Shown here piece by piece: positions 25,804-34,430 of a stretch of 64,000 nucleotides of DNA (its first letter is position 1; each line of letters begins with the position of its first letter). Under the pieces are notes generated by a model. The model did not search any database, had not been told where the DNA came from, and worked only from the letters and a program-made list of their open reading frames with translations. The stretch covers positions 1 to 64,000 of the forward strand of contig CAZEPW010000015.1 of NCBI GenBank assembly GCA_964514215.1, in the 5' to 3' direction. This DNA comes from CAYQUC01 sp964514215 (GTDB taxonomy: Bacteria; Pseudomonadota; Gammaproteobacteria; UBA6429; Thiohalophilaceae). The position numbers were made by a program, and so were the translations under genes.

Positions 25804-27240
25804 TTAATTAGTTGTTAAATGACTTGGATTAGCAAAATATTGATCGCTTAATTTTTTCACAAATGTTGCAAGTAATAACAATGAAATTATATTGGGTATT
25901 GCCATTAACAAATTGGTGATATCCGCTATATTCCATACTAATTCTAATTTAACACTTGCTCCAACAATAATAAATAATACAAAAACAATGCGGTAGGGTA
26001 ATACTGCGATTTCGCCGAATAGAAATTTAATTGCACGATCGCCATAATAAGACCATGCTACCATAGTTGAAAATGCAAATAGACTTAAGCCAAAGCCAAC
26101 GACATAGCCACCAAAATCATTTAATGTTTCACTAAAGGCTGAAGCCGTTAATGATGAGCCCATGATGTCATCTGGGCGATCCAGATAGACACCACTTACG
26201 ATAATGACTAACCCCGTTAGTGTGCAGACAATGATGGTGTCGATAAAAGGTTCGAGCATTGCCACTAATCCTTCTCGTACCGGTTCATTGGTTTTAGCAG
26301 CGGCATGAGCAATGGGGGATGAGCCTAAGCCCGCTTCATTTGAAAATACCCCGCGTGCAACACCCCAACGCACGGCTTCGCCCATTACTGCGCCACCGAT
26401 GGAATAAGGGTTAAATGCATAATAAAAAATGGTCGAAAAAGCAGCAGGAATTTCGCTTAGATGGTTAAATAGCACTATTAGAGCTGCAAAAATATAAATA
26501 ATGGTCATAAAAGGTACTAAGTAACTGGCGATTTTTGCGATTCGTTTTACACCACCAATGATGACTAAGCCGACTAAGGTCGCCATGATGATACCTAGGC
26601 CAAATTTTAAGAACTGTCCTTCATCGGTTTTCATAAATGGCACCAAATAGCTAATGCCATCAACAACCGAGTTCGCTTGTACTAAATTCCCAATGCCAAA
26701 CGAGGCTATCACGGCAAAAACAGCAAAGAAAATAGCGGTTGTGCGCATATTTAGCGCATTAAGCAAGGTGTACATCGGGCCGCCCGCAATATCACCGTTT
26801 GGCTCAATGTGACGAAATTTCACTGCTAAGGTACATGAAGTAAACTTGGTTGCCATGCCAAAGAAGGCCGTCATCCACATCCAAAACAACGCACCGGGAC
26901 CACCGAGTGCAATAGCAGTGGCGACACCGGCGATATTGCCTGTACCAACTGTTGCTGACAGGGCGGTGGATAACGCTTCAAAATGGTTCACTTCACCTTC
27001 ATGGTCTGGAGCATCATGTTTACCCCGTACGAGTTGAATTGCGTGTTTAAAACCGCGTATTTGAATAAATCCCATTCTAATCGTTAAAAATAACCCCGTT
27101 AGCAGGAATAGCCCCAAGGTGAGCATGTTGTTCCACAACAGGCTATCGATGGCACCAGTACATTGAGTTAACAAATCCATCACCGTATCTGAATTTTTTG
27201 ATGAACAACTTTGGGCAACTTTTGTATACCAATGCACCAT
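25804..27240 (-). CDS. Sodium:alanine symporter (AGCS) family
   Basis: 478 residues, about ten to eleven membrane helices. AGCS transporters import alanine or glycine with Na+. Signatures are STALSATVGTGNIAGVATA, GPGALFWMWMTAFFG and RGVFSNEAGLGSSPIAHAAA. The ATG at 27240 has AGGAG at good distance, so the first 20 residues, although not typical, are probably real; Met21 is an alternative start. It is monocistronic and divergent from ampD. Confidence 0.92.
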   Translation of the reverse strand: MVHWYTKVAQSCSSKNSDTVMDLLTQCTGAIDSLLWNNMLTLGLFLLTGLFLTIRMGFIQIRGFKHAIQLVRGKHDAPDHEGEVNHFEALSTALSATVGTGNIAGVATAIALGGPGALFWMWMTAFFGMATKFTSCTLAVKFRHIEPNGDIAGGPMYTLLNALNMRTTAIFFAVFAVIASFGIGNLVQANSVVDGISYLVPFMKTDEGQFLKFGLGIIMATLVGLVIIGGVKRIAKIASYLVPFMTIIYIFAALIVLFNHLSEIPAAFSTIFYYAFNPYSIGGAVMGEAVRWGVARGVFSNEAGLGSSPIAHAAAKTNEPVREGLVAMLEPFIDTIIVCTLTGLVIIVSGVYLDRPDDIMGSSLTASAFSETLNDFGGYVVGFGLSLFAFSTMVAWSYYGDRAIKFLFGEIAVLPYRIVFVLFIIVGASVKLELVWNIADITNLLMAIPNIISLLLLATFVKKLSDQYFANPSHLTTN

Positions 27241-27463
27241 ATTCTTCTCCTTTGCTTTCTTTATTTTTTTTGTTATTTATACTGATTATTATGCTGGTCA
27301 CGTTATAGCGATTTTTACTTAGGAACACCAGTGTTGATATAGGGTATATATTACCAAGGTATCGTATTCGAACAATAATAATAAACCCCCACTATTCATG
27401 TTTTGCCGGTATTGAACAGAAGCAAAATTAAGAGTAGTTACAAAAATAAAGTCAGAAAATTCA

Positions 27464-28018
27464 ATGAAAATAGATAAAAACAGCGGTAAAATTCAAGGAA
27501 TACACAGTTTAAGCTCTCCAAATTTTAATGATCGGCCTGATGAAGATGATATTAGCTTAATTATTATTCATGGCATTAGCCTTCCCCCCGGACGGTTTGG
27601 TGACGGCTATATTGAGCAATTATTCACCAATACTATATCGGTAACTGAACATCCGCACTTTTTAGAGCTTAAAAATTTAAAAGTATCAGCGCATTTACTG
27701 ATTAATCGTGACGGGGTTTTGACTCAATTTGTCCCCTTTCATAAACGTGCTTGGCACGCTGGAGTCTCGAAATATAAAGGGCGGGAAGGCTGCAATGATT
27801 TTTCGATTGGCATTGAGCTTGAAGGCGTTGATGATATTCCGTATACAGAAGAACAATATTTGCAATTGGCTGAAGTTTTACACCATTTGTTTCACGCTTA
27901 TCCATTATTGTCGCGCCACAGCATGGCCGGTCATAGTGATGTGGCTCCTGGGCGTAAAACTGATCCTGGGCAAGCATTTGATTGGGATTATTTACATGCA
28001 AAATTGGATTTACAGTAG
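27464..28018 (+). CDS. ampD: 1,6-anhydro-N-acetylmuramyl-L-alanine amidase AmpD
   Basis: 184 residues, cytoplasmic amidase_2 fold without signal peptide. AmpD removes the peptide from anhydromuropeptides during cell-wall recycling, which also keeps AmpR-type regulators quiet. Zinc ligand motifs are IIIHGISLPPGRFG, WHAGVS and GHSDVAPGRKTDPG, and the family block NDFSIGIELEG is present. It is followed after 84 bp by ampE, the usual partner. Confidence 0.96.
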   Translation: MKIDKNSGKIQGIHSLSSPNFNDRPDEDDISLIIIHGISLPPGRFGDGYIEQLFTNTISVTEHPHFLELKNLKVSAHLLINRDGVLTQFVPFHKRAWHAGVSKYKGREGCNDFSIGIELEGVDDIPYTEEQYLQLAEVLHHLFHAYPLLSRHSMAGHSDVAPGRKTDPGQAFDWDYLHAKLDLQ

Positions 28019-28102
28019 AAAATATCAATATCGTCGTTTATTGCATTCGACAATGATTTATAATAGCTTAGCAAATACCGCCATTAGGAATGTTTCGCTC
28101 TC

Positions 28103-28984
28103 ATGAGTTTAATTACAATATTATTTTGTCTTGCCATTGAACGACTTTTTGGTAATTTGGATCACTTACGCAAATTTGCGTGGTTCGAGCAATATACAAG
28201 TTTCATACTCGATAAATTAAACGGTTATTCATTTAAAGATGGCCCACTTGGTCTTATCGTTATTGTAGCCGGTATCGCGCTACCCATTTGGACGGTGTTT
28301 TATTATGCCCATCTTGATGTGGCATTGATTAGCTTTACCGGTTTAGTGATAGCTGTCGTAACGGTATTATATTGCTTAGGTCCGAAAGATCCTGTTCGAC
28401 AAGTGAAACGCTATATTGACGCAATGGAACAATCCGATCACGAAGCAGCAACCTTATATGCTGGAAAATTTTTAAAAACGGAACTTAATGATAATCCTGC
28501 GGTAGTCGCACAAGAAGTAAAGCAAGGGCTTTTTGTTGCAACTAATGATCGAATCGTTGGAGTGTTATTTTGGTTTGTGATGCTAGGTCCACTTGGCGCA
28601 GTTTTATTTCGTATGGCGTGTTTATTAAGAGAAAGAGAAAGCGTTATTGAAAATGGTTTTACCAAAGCCGTTCATGATTTTTACGATATTATGGTATGGC
28701 CTAGTGCTCGAATTTGTATTTTAGGTTTTGCTATTGCTGGCAGTTTTATTGGTGCGATTAGTCATTTATCAGAATGGTCAGCATTGTGGAAACGTGATAG
28801 TAATGAAGTTGTGATTAAATCTGGCTTGGGTGGGTTTCACGATGAATCGTATCAGCAACCAATCAGTGATGATGCCGAGCCTGATATTGAATCTGTTAAA
28901 GAAGCGCTATCATTAACACAACGAACCAGTATCGCGTTGTTAGCTTTCCTTGCTATTTTAACCATGGTCGGTTGGTTGGCTTAA
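28103..28984 (+). CDS. ampE: Inner-membrane protein AmpE
   Basis: 293 residues with about four membrane helices (around 45-70, 75-90, 150-170 and the C-terminal 275-292) and cytoplasmic or periplasmic linkers. It begins MSLITILFCLAIERLFG, typical of AmpE. AmpE is encoded with AmpD and linked to beta-lactamase induction or cell-wall recycling; it is related to the CbiB/CobD fold. The next gene is cobU 13 bp downstream, so transcription may run into the cobalamin genes. Confidence 0.9.
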   Translation: MSLITILFCLAIERLFGNLDHLRKFAWFEQYTSFILDKLNGYSFKDGPLGLIVIVAGIALPIWTVFYYAHLDVALISFTGLVIAVVTVLYCLGPKDPVRQVKRYIDAMEQSDHEAATLYAGKFLKTELNDNPAVVAQEVKQGLFVATNDRIVGVLFWFVMLGPLGAVLFRMACLLRERESVIENGFTKAVHDFYDIMVWPSARICILGFAIAGSFIGAISHLSEWSALWKRDSNEVVIKSGLGGFHDESYQQPISDDAEPDIESVKEALSLTQRTSIALLAFLAILTMVGWLA

Positions 28985-28997
28985 ATAGAATTTCAAA

Positions 28998-29531
28998 ATG
29001 AAAACCTTAATTCTCGGTGGTGTTCGTTCCGGAAAAAGTAGTTATGCTGAGCAGTTAGTATTAAACAGTCAGCTTCAGGCCGTTTATATTGCTACTGCAA
29101 CGGCAGGTGATTCGGAGATGAGTGCTAGAATTCTAAAACACCAACAACAACGTGGCTCGCATTGGCACAATATTGAAGAGCCTGTCAAGTTAGTGAGCAC
29201 CTTACAAAACACCGTAAGCCAAAAAACATATGTCTTAGTAGATTGCTTAACATTATGGCTAAGTAATCTATTGCTGAAAGAATATCCTGAATCACAAAAT
29301 AAAATTATTGTAATCGAAAAAAAAATACGCGAGTTAACCCAATCAATAGCAACTCTTAATGGTGATGTAGTTTTTGTTAGCAATGAAGTTGGCTTAGGTA
29401 TCGTACCATTGGGAGAGTTATCGCGACAATTTTGTGATTTAGCAGGAGAATTACATCAACAACTTGCGATACAATGTGATCGTGTTATTTTAATGGTTGC
29501 CGGCATTCCTCAAATAATCAAAGATATGTAA
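28998..29531 (+). CDS. cobU: Adenosylcobinamide kinase / adenosylcobinamide-phosphate guanylyltransferase
   Basis: 177 residues, the family length. CobU phosphorylates adenosylcobinamide and adds GMP, forming the activated precursor for the nucleotide loop of B12. The P-loop LILGGVRSGKSSYAEQL opens the protein. HQQQRGSHWHNIEEP contains the His used for GMP transfer in the family, and VSNEVGLGIVPLGELSRQF is diagnostic. First of four genes cobU-cobT-cobC-cobS. Confidence 0.95.
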   Translation: MKTLILGGVRSGKSSYAEQLVLNSQLQAVYIATATAGDSEMSARILKHQQQRGSHWHNIEEPVKLVSTLQNTVSQKTYVLVDCLTLWLSNLLLKEYPESQNKIIVIEKKIRELTQSIATLNGDVVFVSNEVGLGIVPLGELSRQFCDLAGELHQQLAIQCDRVILMVAGIPQIIKDM

Positions 29532-29582
29532 TGATCGTCTAAAAATTTAATTTATTACAAATAAACTACGCAGGAAATAACA

Positions 29583-30650
29583 TTGAACGAGTGGCTTAAT
29601 AATCCAATACAAGAAATAGATCAATCCTATTATGATTTAGCAAGCAGTCATCAAGCACAGTTAACGAAACCTCCCGGATCACTTGGTACCTTGGAAGAGC
29701 TTGCTATCAAATTTTGTGTCTGGCAAAAAAATATATCACCGTCAATTACGAATCCGGTTATTGCTATATTTGCTGCCGACCATGGCATCGCTAATGAAAA
29801 TGTTTCGGCATTTCCACAAGCTGTCACCACCGAAATGATTCGCAATTTTGCTAATGGCGGTGCAGCGATAAGTGTTATCGCCAACAGTTTAAAAATTCCA
29901 TTACACGTTATCGACATGGGCACGGTAGTTCAAGCAGAAAAACTAGACGGTGTAACTCAAAATCGTATTGCATCGGGTACTAAAAATTTTGCTGTAGAGT
30001 CGGCGATGTCACTTGAAGAATGTTATCAAGCTCTGAGTGTTGGTGAGCAATTAATAATGCAAGAAAAAGCCAATTCGTTGGATGTTTTTATTGGTGGCGA
30101 GATGGGGATAGCCAATACCTCATCGGCCAGCGCAATATCCAGTGTGTTATTAAATTTACCGGCGACGAAGTTAACGGGCTCGGGAACCGGTTTAGATGCA
30201 GATGCTACAAAACACAAAGCAAATATAATTCAAACAGCAATAGAATTTCATCAATCAAATTTTATTAATGATGCGGGAAATATTGATGCCATTAAAGTGC
30301 TACAAACCGTGGGTGGTTTTGAAATAGCTGCGCTTGTTGGGGCATATTTAGCTTGCGCACAACAGGGCATTCCTATTTTAGTCGATGGTTTTATTTGCAG
30401 TGTTGCTGCGCTAGTTACAACGCGTATTGCACCCAATGCTATTAATTGGATGTGTTTTACCCACGAATCAGTTGAACCCGGTCATAAAATAGTTTTAGAT
30501 GCGTTAAGCGTGACACCAGTTTTAAATTTGAATATGCGTCTGGGTGAAGCGAGTGGTGCGGCCTTATCAATAGCCACGATTAAACTAGCGCTTGATTTAC
30601 ATAATAATATGGCAACGTTTGAGCAAGCTGCCGTTAGCCATCAAATATAA
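29583..30650 (+). CDS. cobT: Nicotinate-nucleotide--dimethylbenzimidazole phosphoribosyltransferase
   Basis: 355 residues from a TTG start, supported by CAGGAAA seven bases upstream and by the family N-terminus. CobT makes alpha-ribazole phosphate from dimethylbenzimidazole and nicotinate mononucleotide. Signatures are LTKPPGSLGTLEELA, AADHGIANENVSAFP, GEMGIANTSSASA and the Glu of MRLGEASGAALS. It lies 51 bp after cobU and 15 bp before cobC. Confidence 0.95.
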   Translation: MNEWLNNPIQEIDQSYYDLASSHQAQLTKPPGSLGTLEELAIKFCVWQKNISPSITNPVIAIFAADHGIANENVSAFPQAVTTEMIRNFANGGAAISVIANSLKIPLHVIDMGTVVQAEKLDGVTQNRIASGTKNFAVESAMSLEECYQALSVGEQLIMQEKANSLDVFIGGEMGIANTSSASAISSVLLNLPATKLTGSGTGLDADATKHKANIIQTAIEFHQSNFINDAGNIDAIKVLQTVGGFEIAALVGAYLACAQQGIPILVDGFICSVAALVTTRIAPNAINWMCFTHESVEPGHKIVLDALSVTPVLNLNMRLGEASGAALSIATIKLALDLHNNMATFEQAAVSHQI

Positions 30651-30665
30651 AATAATGTAACGATT

Positions 30666-31277
30666 ATGTCTATCGTACCGCACACCATAATTGATTTAAT
30701 GCGACACGGTGAAACTATTAGTGGCTCTTGTTATCTTGGTTGCACCGATAGTGTGCTCAGTGAAAAAGGCTGGCAACAAATGCGCGGTGCATCGCTCGGC
30801 TATGCTCCTTGGGACATTATTATAAGCTCACCACTAAAACGTTGTTCGGTATTTGCTGAAGAATTATCTGCTGTTAATAATATTCCGTTAATTATAGAAA
30901 AAACAACACAAGAAATTAATTTTGGTGATTTCGAAGGTAAAACTGCCAAACAATTAATGCAACTCGATCCACATGCAATAAAAAAATTTTGGAATGATCC
31001 AATAAATAATACACCGCCAAATGGCGAGCACTACAATGTATTTAAAAAAAGAGTTTTAAGTGCATGGCGTTCTATTATAGTTAAAGTCATTAATAAACAC
31101 GTGTGTATGGTGTCTCATGCCGGTGTTATTCGAACCATTGTGCAAAACGTATTAGAAATGCCAGACAATAAATTATTTCGGCTTGATATAAAACACGGGG
31201 GCATCACTCGAATCGAATTAACCGGAAATGCCATGGAAGCTTTGCCTCGTTTATTATTTTTAAATGGCCGATTATGA
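30666..31277 (+). CDS. cobC: Alpha-ribazole phosphatase-like histidine phosphatase
   Basis: 203 residues, histidine phosphatase superfamily. The catalytic His is in DLMRHGETISG; SSPLKRCSVFAEEL, EINFGDFEGKTAKQL and VSHAGVIRTIV complete the active site. In the cob context it is expected to dephosphorylate alpha-ribazole phosphate or adenosylcobalamin 5'-phosphate. Its stop overlaps the start of cobS by 4 bp (ATGA). Confidence 0.92.
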   Translation: MSIVPHTIIDLMRHGETISGSCYLGCTDSVLSEKGWQQMRGASLGYAPWDIIISSPLKRCSVFAEELSAVNNIPLIIEKTTQEINFGDFEGKTAKQLMQLDPHAIKKFWNDPINNTPPNGEHYNVFKKRVLSAWRSIIVKVINKHVCMVSHAGVIRTIVQNVLEMPDNKLFRLDIKHGGITRIELTGNAMEALPRLLFLNGRL

Positions 31278-32035
31278 TCACCGCATTACGTATTGCATTT
31301 CAATTTTTAACGCGCATTCCTATAGCAACACCGAATGAAATTACTATAGAACAACAAAGTAAGTCCTTACTATTTTATCCGTTAGTTGGTTTATTTATTG
31401 GTGCAGTGTTATTTACAGTGATGTATTTTATTAATCCTGTATCTAATCTTATCGCCGCAGCAATCACGTTAACACTATGGGTGCTCATCACCGGGGGGTT
31501 ACACATAGATGGCCTTGCGGATAGTGCTGATGCTTGGTTAGGTGGCACTAAAGCCTCTAAAGAAGCAACAAAAGCTCGAAGCTTTCAAATAATGAAAGAT
31601 CCAAATTGCGGGCCTACTGGAGTTTTCTTTATCGTTTTAATATTACTTTTAAAGTTTTCAGCACTCAGTGAGGTAACAGCCGAAACGTTGTTTATTATTT
31701 TATTGGTGCCTGTCATAGGTCGGACTTTGGCAGTATTATTATTTATAACAACACCTTATGTTTCACCAAATGGCATTGCGAGCCATTATGCAAAATACAT
31801 TCCTCGCAAAATGGCGATTGCAATAGTTTTTTTTGTTGCACTGTTCTTAGTATTCATAAATATCTATAGCTTGTTAGTTATTTTGGTGAGTGTTTTAGCT
31901 ATGGTTTTATTAAGGCAAGTAATGCTAAGCCGTCTTGATGGAATGACTGGCGATACTGCTGGAGCATTAATTGAAATTACCGAGTGTGTATCTTTAGTTA
32001 CATACATTTTAATTTTTTCGGACACAGTTCTCTAA
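31274..32035 (+). CDS. cobS: Adenosylcobinamide-GDP ribazoletransferase (cobalamin synthase)
   Basis: 253 residues, multi-pass inner-membrane enzyme that joins adenosylcobinamide-GDP to alpha-ribazole. Signatures are FQFLTRIPI near the N-terminus, GGLHIDGLADSADAWLGG with the metal-binding acidic residues, and MKDPNCGPTGVFF. It overlaps cobC by 4 bp and is the last gene of the unit. The corrin ring and CbiB steps are not encoded in the window, so this locus covers nucleotide-loop assembly or salvage. Confidence 0.95.
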   Translation: MITALRIAFQFLTRIPIATPNEITIEQQSKSLLFYPLVGLFIGAVLFTVMYFINPVSNLIAAAITLTLWVLITGGLHIDGLADSADAWLGGTKASKEATKARSFQIMKDPNCGPTGVFFIVLILLLKFSALSEVTAETLFIILLVPVIGRTLAVLLFITTPYVSPNGIASHYAKYIPRKMAIAIVFFVALFLVFINIYSLLVILVSVLAMVLLRQVMLSRLDGMTGDTAGALIEITECVSLVTYILIFSDTVL

Positions 32036-32068
32036 AATTTAATTTATGTAAGTGCTAACTAATAAAAT

Positions 32069-32103
32069 ATTTGTTTTTTATATTATTTTATTAAAAAACA
32101 AAT
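32069..32103. terminator. AT-rich hairpin after cobS
   Basis: ATTTGTTTTTTA (32069-32080) is the exact complement of 32092-32103, giving a 12 bp stem with an 11-base loop, 34 bp after the cobS stop. It is all A/T except one pair, so weaker than a classical terminator. Confidence 0.45.
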
Positions 32104-32235
32104 GTTTTTAATTAAATCTTGTCTACACTTTATCTTCATGAATATCACCTAACATCATTAATTTTTAAATTTTAAGAGGAGATTCAAATAAATTAATTTT
32201 CAATTTTATTTGTTGTTAAATTTATGGAGAAAATT

Positions 32236-34122
32236 ATGACTATGCAAGAGTGTGTATTATTGTTAAAACGTAAACAAGGTTCAATTTTAGTTAGTTTATT
32301 CATTTTATATTTTATTGCTTTTAGTTCTTTTCTATCACCGACAACTGCAAACGCATCACCAAAATATACTGGCAATATCAAAGTTTCTTTTGCAACTGCT
32401 GAAACTAGTGTTCAAGAAAACGCTGGTTTTGTTTATGTTGATGTTGTTCTAAGCGAGGCTAGTACTAAAATAGTTAGTGTTGAATATGAAACTCATGATG
32501 GCACTGCATTAGCCGGTAGCGATTATGTCGATAGTTCGGGTGAATTGGTGTTTGCGCCGGGTGTTATCTCTCAACGTATTGCAGTGAGTATTACTGATGA
32601 TTTATTATTAGAAGGCAATGAATATTTCACTTTAAATCTAGAACATGCCAAGGGAGCTTTGGCTGATGAATATGATTTGCATACAGTCACTATCATTGAT
32701 GATGAAAACCAATTACCGGGCCCTCCGGGAACAATAAGTTTTAATGTTACTAGCTCTAGTGTGCTTGAAAGTCTTGCAATCGGTTCAGTGACGCTGACTG
32801 TTAGTCGCAGTGGCGGTAGCACCGGTATCGTTACTGTCGATTTTAGTACGCTTGATATCACGGCATTGGGTGGTAGTGATTATACAATTAGTTCAGGTAC
32901 ATTAGTGTTTGCTGATGGTGAAATCACAAAAACAATAACCATTAATATAATTGACGATCTATTGTTAGAAGGTGATGAAGATTTTGGTGTCAACTTGACT
33001 AATGCGACCGGTGGGGCAAGCATTGGTGTTAATGCCAGTCACACAGTGACGATACTGGATAATGAAATTCCCATTCCCGGTACTTTATCTTTTGCGGTAA
33101 GTACCACTAATGTAGCTGAAAATGTTTTAAGCGGTACGGTAACATTAGAGGTTGTTCGTACCGGCGGTAGTAACGGTATCGTAACGGTTGATTTTGCGAC
33201 AAGTGACGGTACGGCTCTCGCTGTAAGTGATTATCTAAGCACAACAGGGACGCTAACATTTGCAGATGGCGTATTAAGTCAAACTCTAAGTGTTGTCATT
33301 GTGGATGATGCTATTGTTGAAGCATCTGAAGATTTCACTGTGACATTGAGCAATGCCACTGGCGGTGCCAGCATTGGTAATAATATTAACACGGTCACTA
33401 TATTAGATGATGATGTGTTTGTGCCAACTAGCTCAGTATCATTTACACTCCTTAGTTCGAATGTGGATGAAAATGTTGTCGGTGGGACTGTTATTATAGC
33501 GGTAGATCGAACGGGCGATACTACAACTGCAGTTACGGTAGATTATGCGACAAGTGATGGCATTGCTTTAGCTGGCAGTGATTATACCTCAAGTACGGGA
33601 ACGTTAACCTTTGCTGCGGGTATAACAACTCAAAATATAGCGGTGCCGATTATTAACGACAGCATAACAGAATCAACTGAAGATTTTTCGGTAACTCTGA
33701 CAAACCCAACAGGTGGCGCAAGCATCGGAACTAGTACACACACGGTTTCGATTATTGATGATGATCTCTTTACTACACTGCCAAGCATCTCTTTTTCAGT
33801 GACCAGTTCGAGCGTGGTTGAAAACGTGACCAGTGGAACAATTACTCTGGTTGTTGATCTTATTGGTTCGAGCACATCCATCATAACCGTAGATTATGCT
33901 ACCAGTGATGGTACAGCATTAGCCGGCAGTGACTATACGGCCAGTAGTGGAACATTAACTTTTGACATTGGTGTTCTTACACAAAACATTGTTATCCCAA
34001 TAATCAATGATAGCATTATCGAAACCTTAGAAGACTTTAATGTCTCTTTAAGTAATCCGTCAGCTGGGGCGGTATTAGGTGTTAATACTGTCCATACCGT
34101 CAGTATTGTTGATGATGATTGA
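32236..34122 (+). CDS. Secreted protein of five Calx-beta domains
   Basis: About 628 residues. I prefer the ATG at 32236, six bases after GGAG; an ATG at 32224 would place that GGAG inside the gene. A signal peptide ends TTANA. Then come five Calx-beta domains of about 115 residues, each opening like SISFSVTSSSVVEN and containing DYATSDGTALAGSDYT, with closing motifs such as TESTEDFSVTL and VSIIDDD. The domains are similar enough at DNA level to act as long tandem repeats. Unlike the FG-GAP protein upstream, it stops right after the last DDD with no anchor or sorting tail, so it is either released or truncated. Calcium-binding adhesion is likely. Confidence 0.78.
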   Translation: MTMQECVLLLKRKQGSILVSLFILYFIAFSSFLSPTTANASPKYTGNIKVSFATAETSVQENAGFVYVDVVLSEASTKIVSVEYETHDGTALAGSDYVDSSGELVFAPGVISQRIAVSITDDLLLEGNEYFTLNLEHAKGALADEYDLHTVTIIDDENQLPGPPGTISFNVTSSSVLESLAIGSVTLTVSRSGGSTGIVTVDFSTLDITALGGSDYTISSGTLVFADGEITKTITINIIDDLLLEGDEDFGVNLTNATGGASIGVNASHTVTILDNEIPIPGTLSFAVSTTNVAENVLSGTVTLEVVRTGGSNGIVTVDFATSDGTALAVSDYLSTTGTLTFADGVLSQTLSVVIVDDAIVEASEDFTVTLSNATGGASIGNNINTVTILDDDVFVPTSSVSFTLLSSNVDENVVGGTVIIAVDRTGDTTTAVTVDYATSDGIALAGSDYTSSTGTLTFAAGITTQNIAVPIINDSITESTEDFSVTLTNPTGGASIGTSTHTVSIIDDDLFTTLPSISFSVTSSSVVENVTSGTITLVVDLIGSSTSIITVDYATSDGTALAGSDYTASSGTLTFDIGVLTQNIVIPIINDSIIETLEDFNVSLSNPSAGAVLGVNTVHTVSIVDDD

Positions 34123-34430
34123 CAGTATCGGTACAAATTAAAATAAACTAGCAATTAGCAATACTTTTGGGTCAAAGCAGTAAAATGCTTTGGCCTTGTT
34201 TTATATAACGATTAATTAATGTCTCAGAACACATTCTATTAATATTATAAAATAGCGACTGAAAAATATTGGCATGTTAATTGGTGGTGTACTCTTCCGA
34301 CTAACATTGTTGGCTCTACTATTAGTAGAAATGGAATGAGTGTGATCCATTCATATTAATAAATGTCAGCAACAAATGAAAGTCGTTCACTTGTTACTGA
34401 CAAGTTTGTTGTATATTACTACTTGTTATA
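34123..34430. terminator. Intergenic region between convergent genes with a hairpin terminator
   Basis: CAAAGCA (34173-34179) and TGCTTTG (34186-34192) form a 7 bp stem with a 6-base loop. CCTTGTTTTA follows, giving a U-rich tail, 50 bp after the Calx-beta gene. The remaining 230 bp up to the end of the next, oppositely oriented gene contain nothing I recognise. Confidence 0.55.

Noticed and set aside
27702..28106. Open frames overlapping ampD on both strands
   Set aside because: ampD has complete catalytic motifs in its own frame; the overlaps show no recognisable domain.
28985..28997. Cobalamin riboswitch for the cob genes
   Set aside because: Only 13 bp separate ampE and cobU, and no B12-box-like conserved element was seen upstream of ampD or ampE.
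32400..34120. Regularly recurring DNA blocks that might suggest a repeat array
   Set aside because: The period is about 330-345 bp and in frame; they encode Calx-beta domains, not CRISPR or tandem non-coding repeats.
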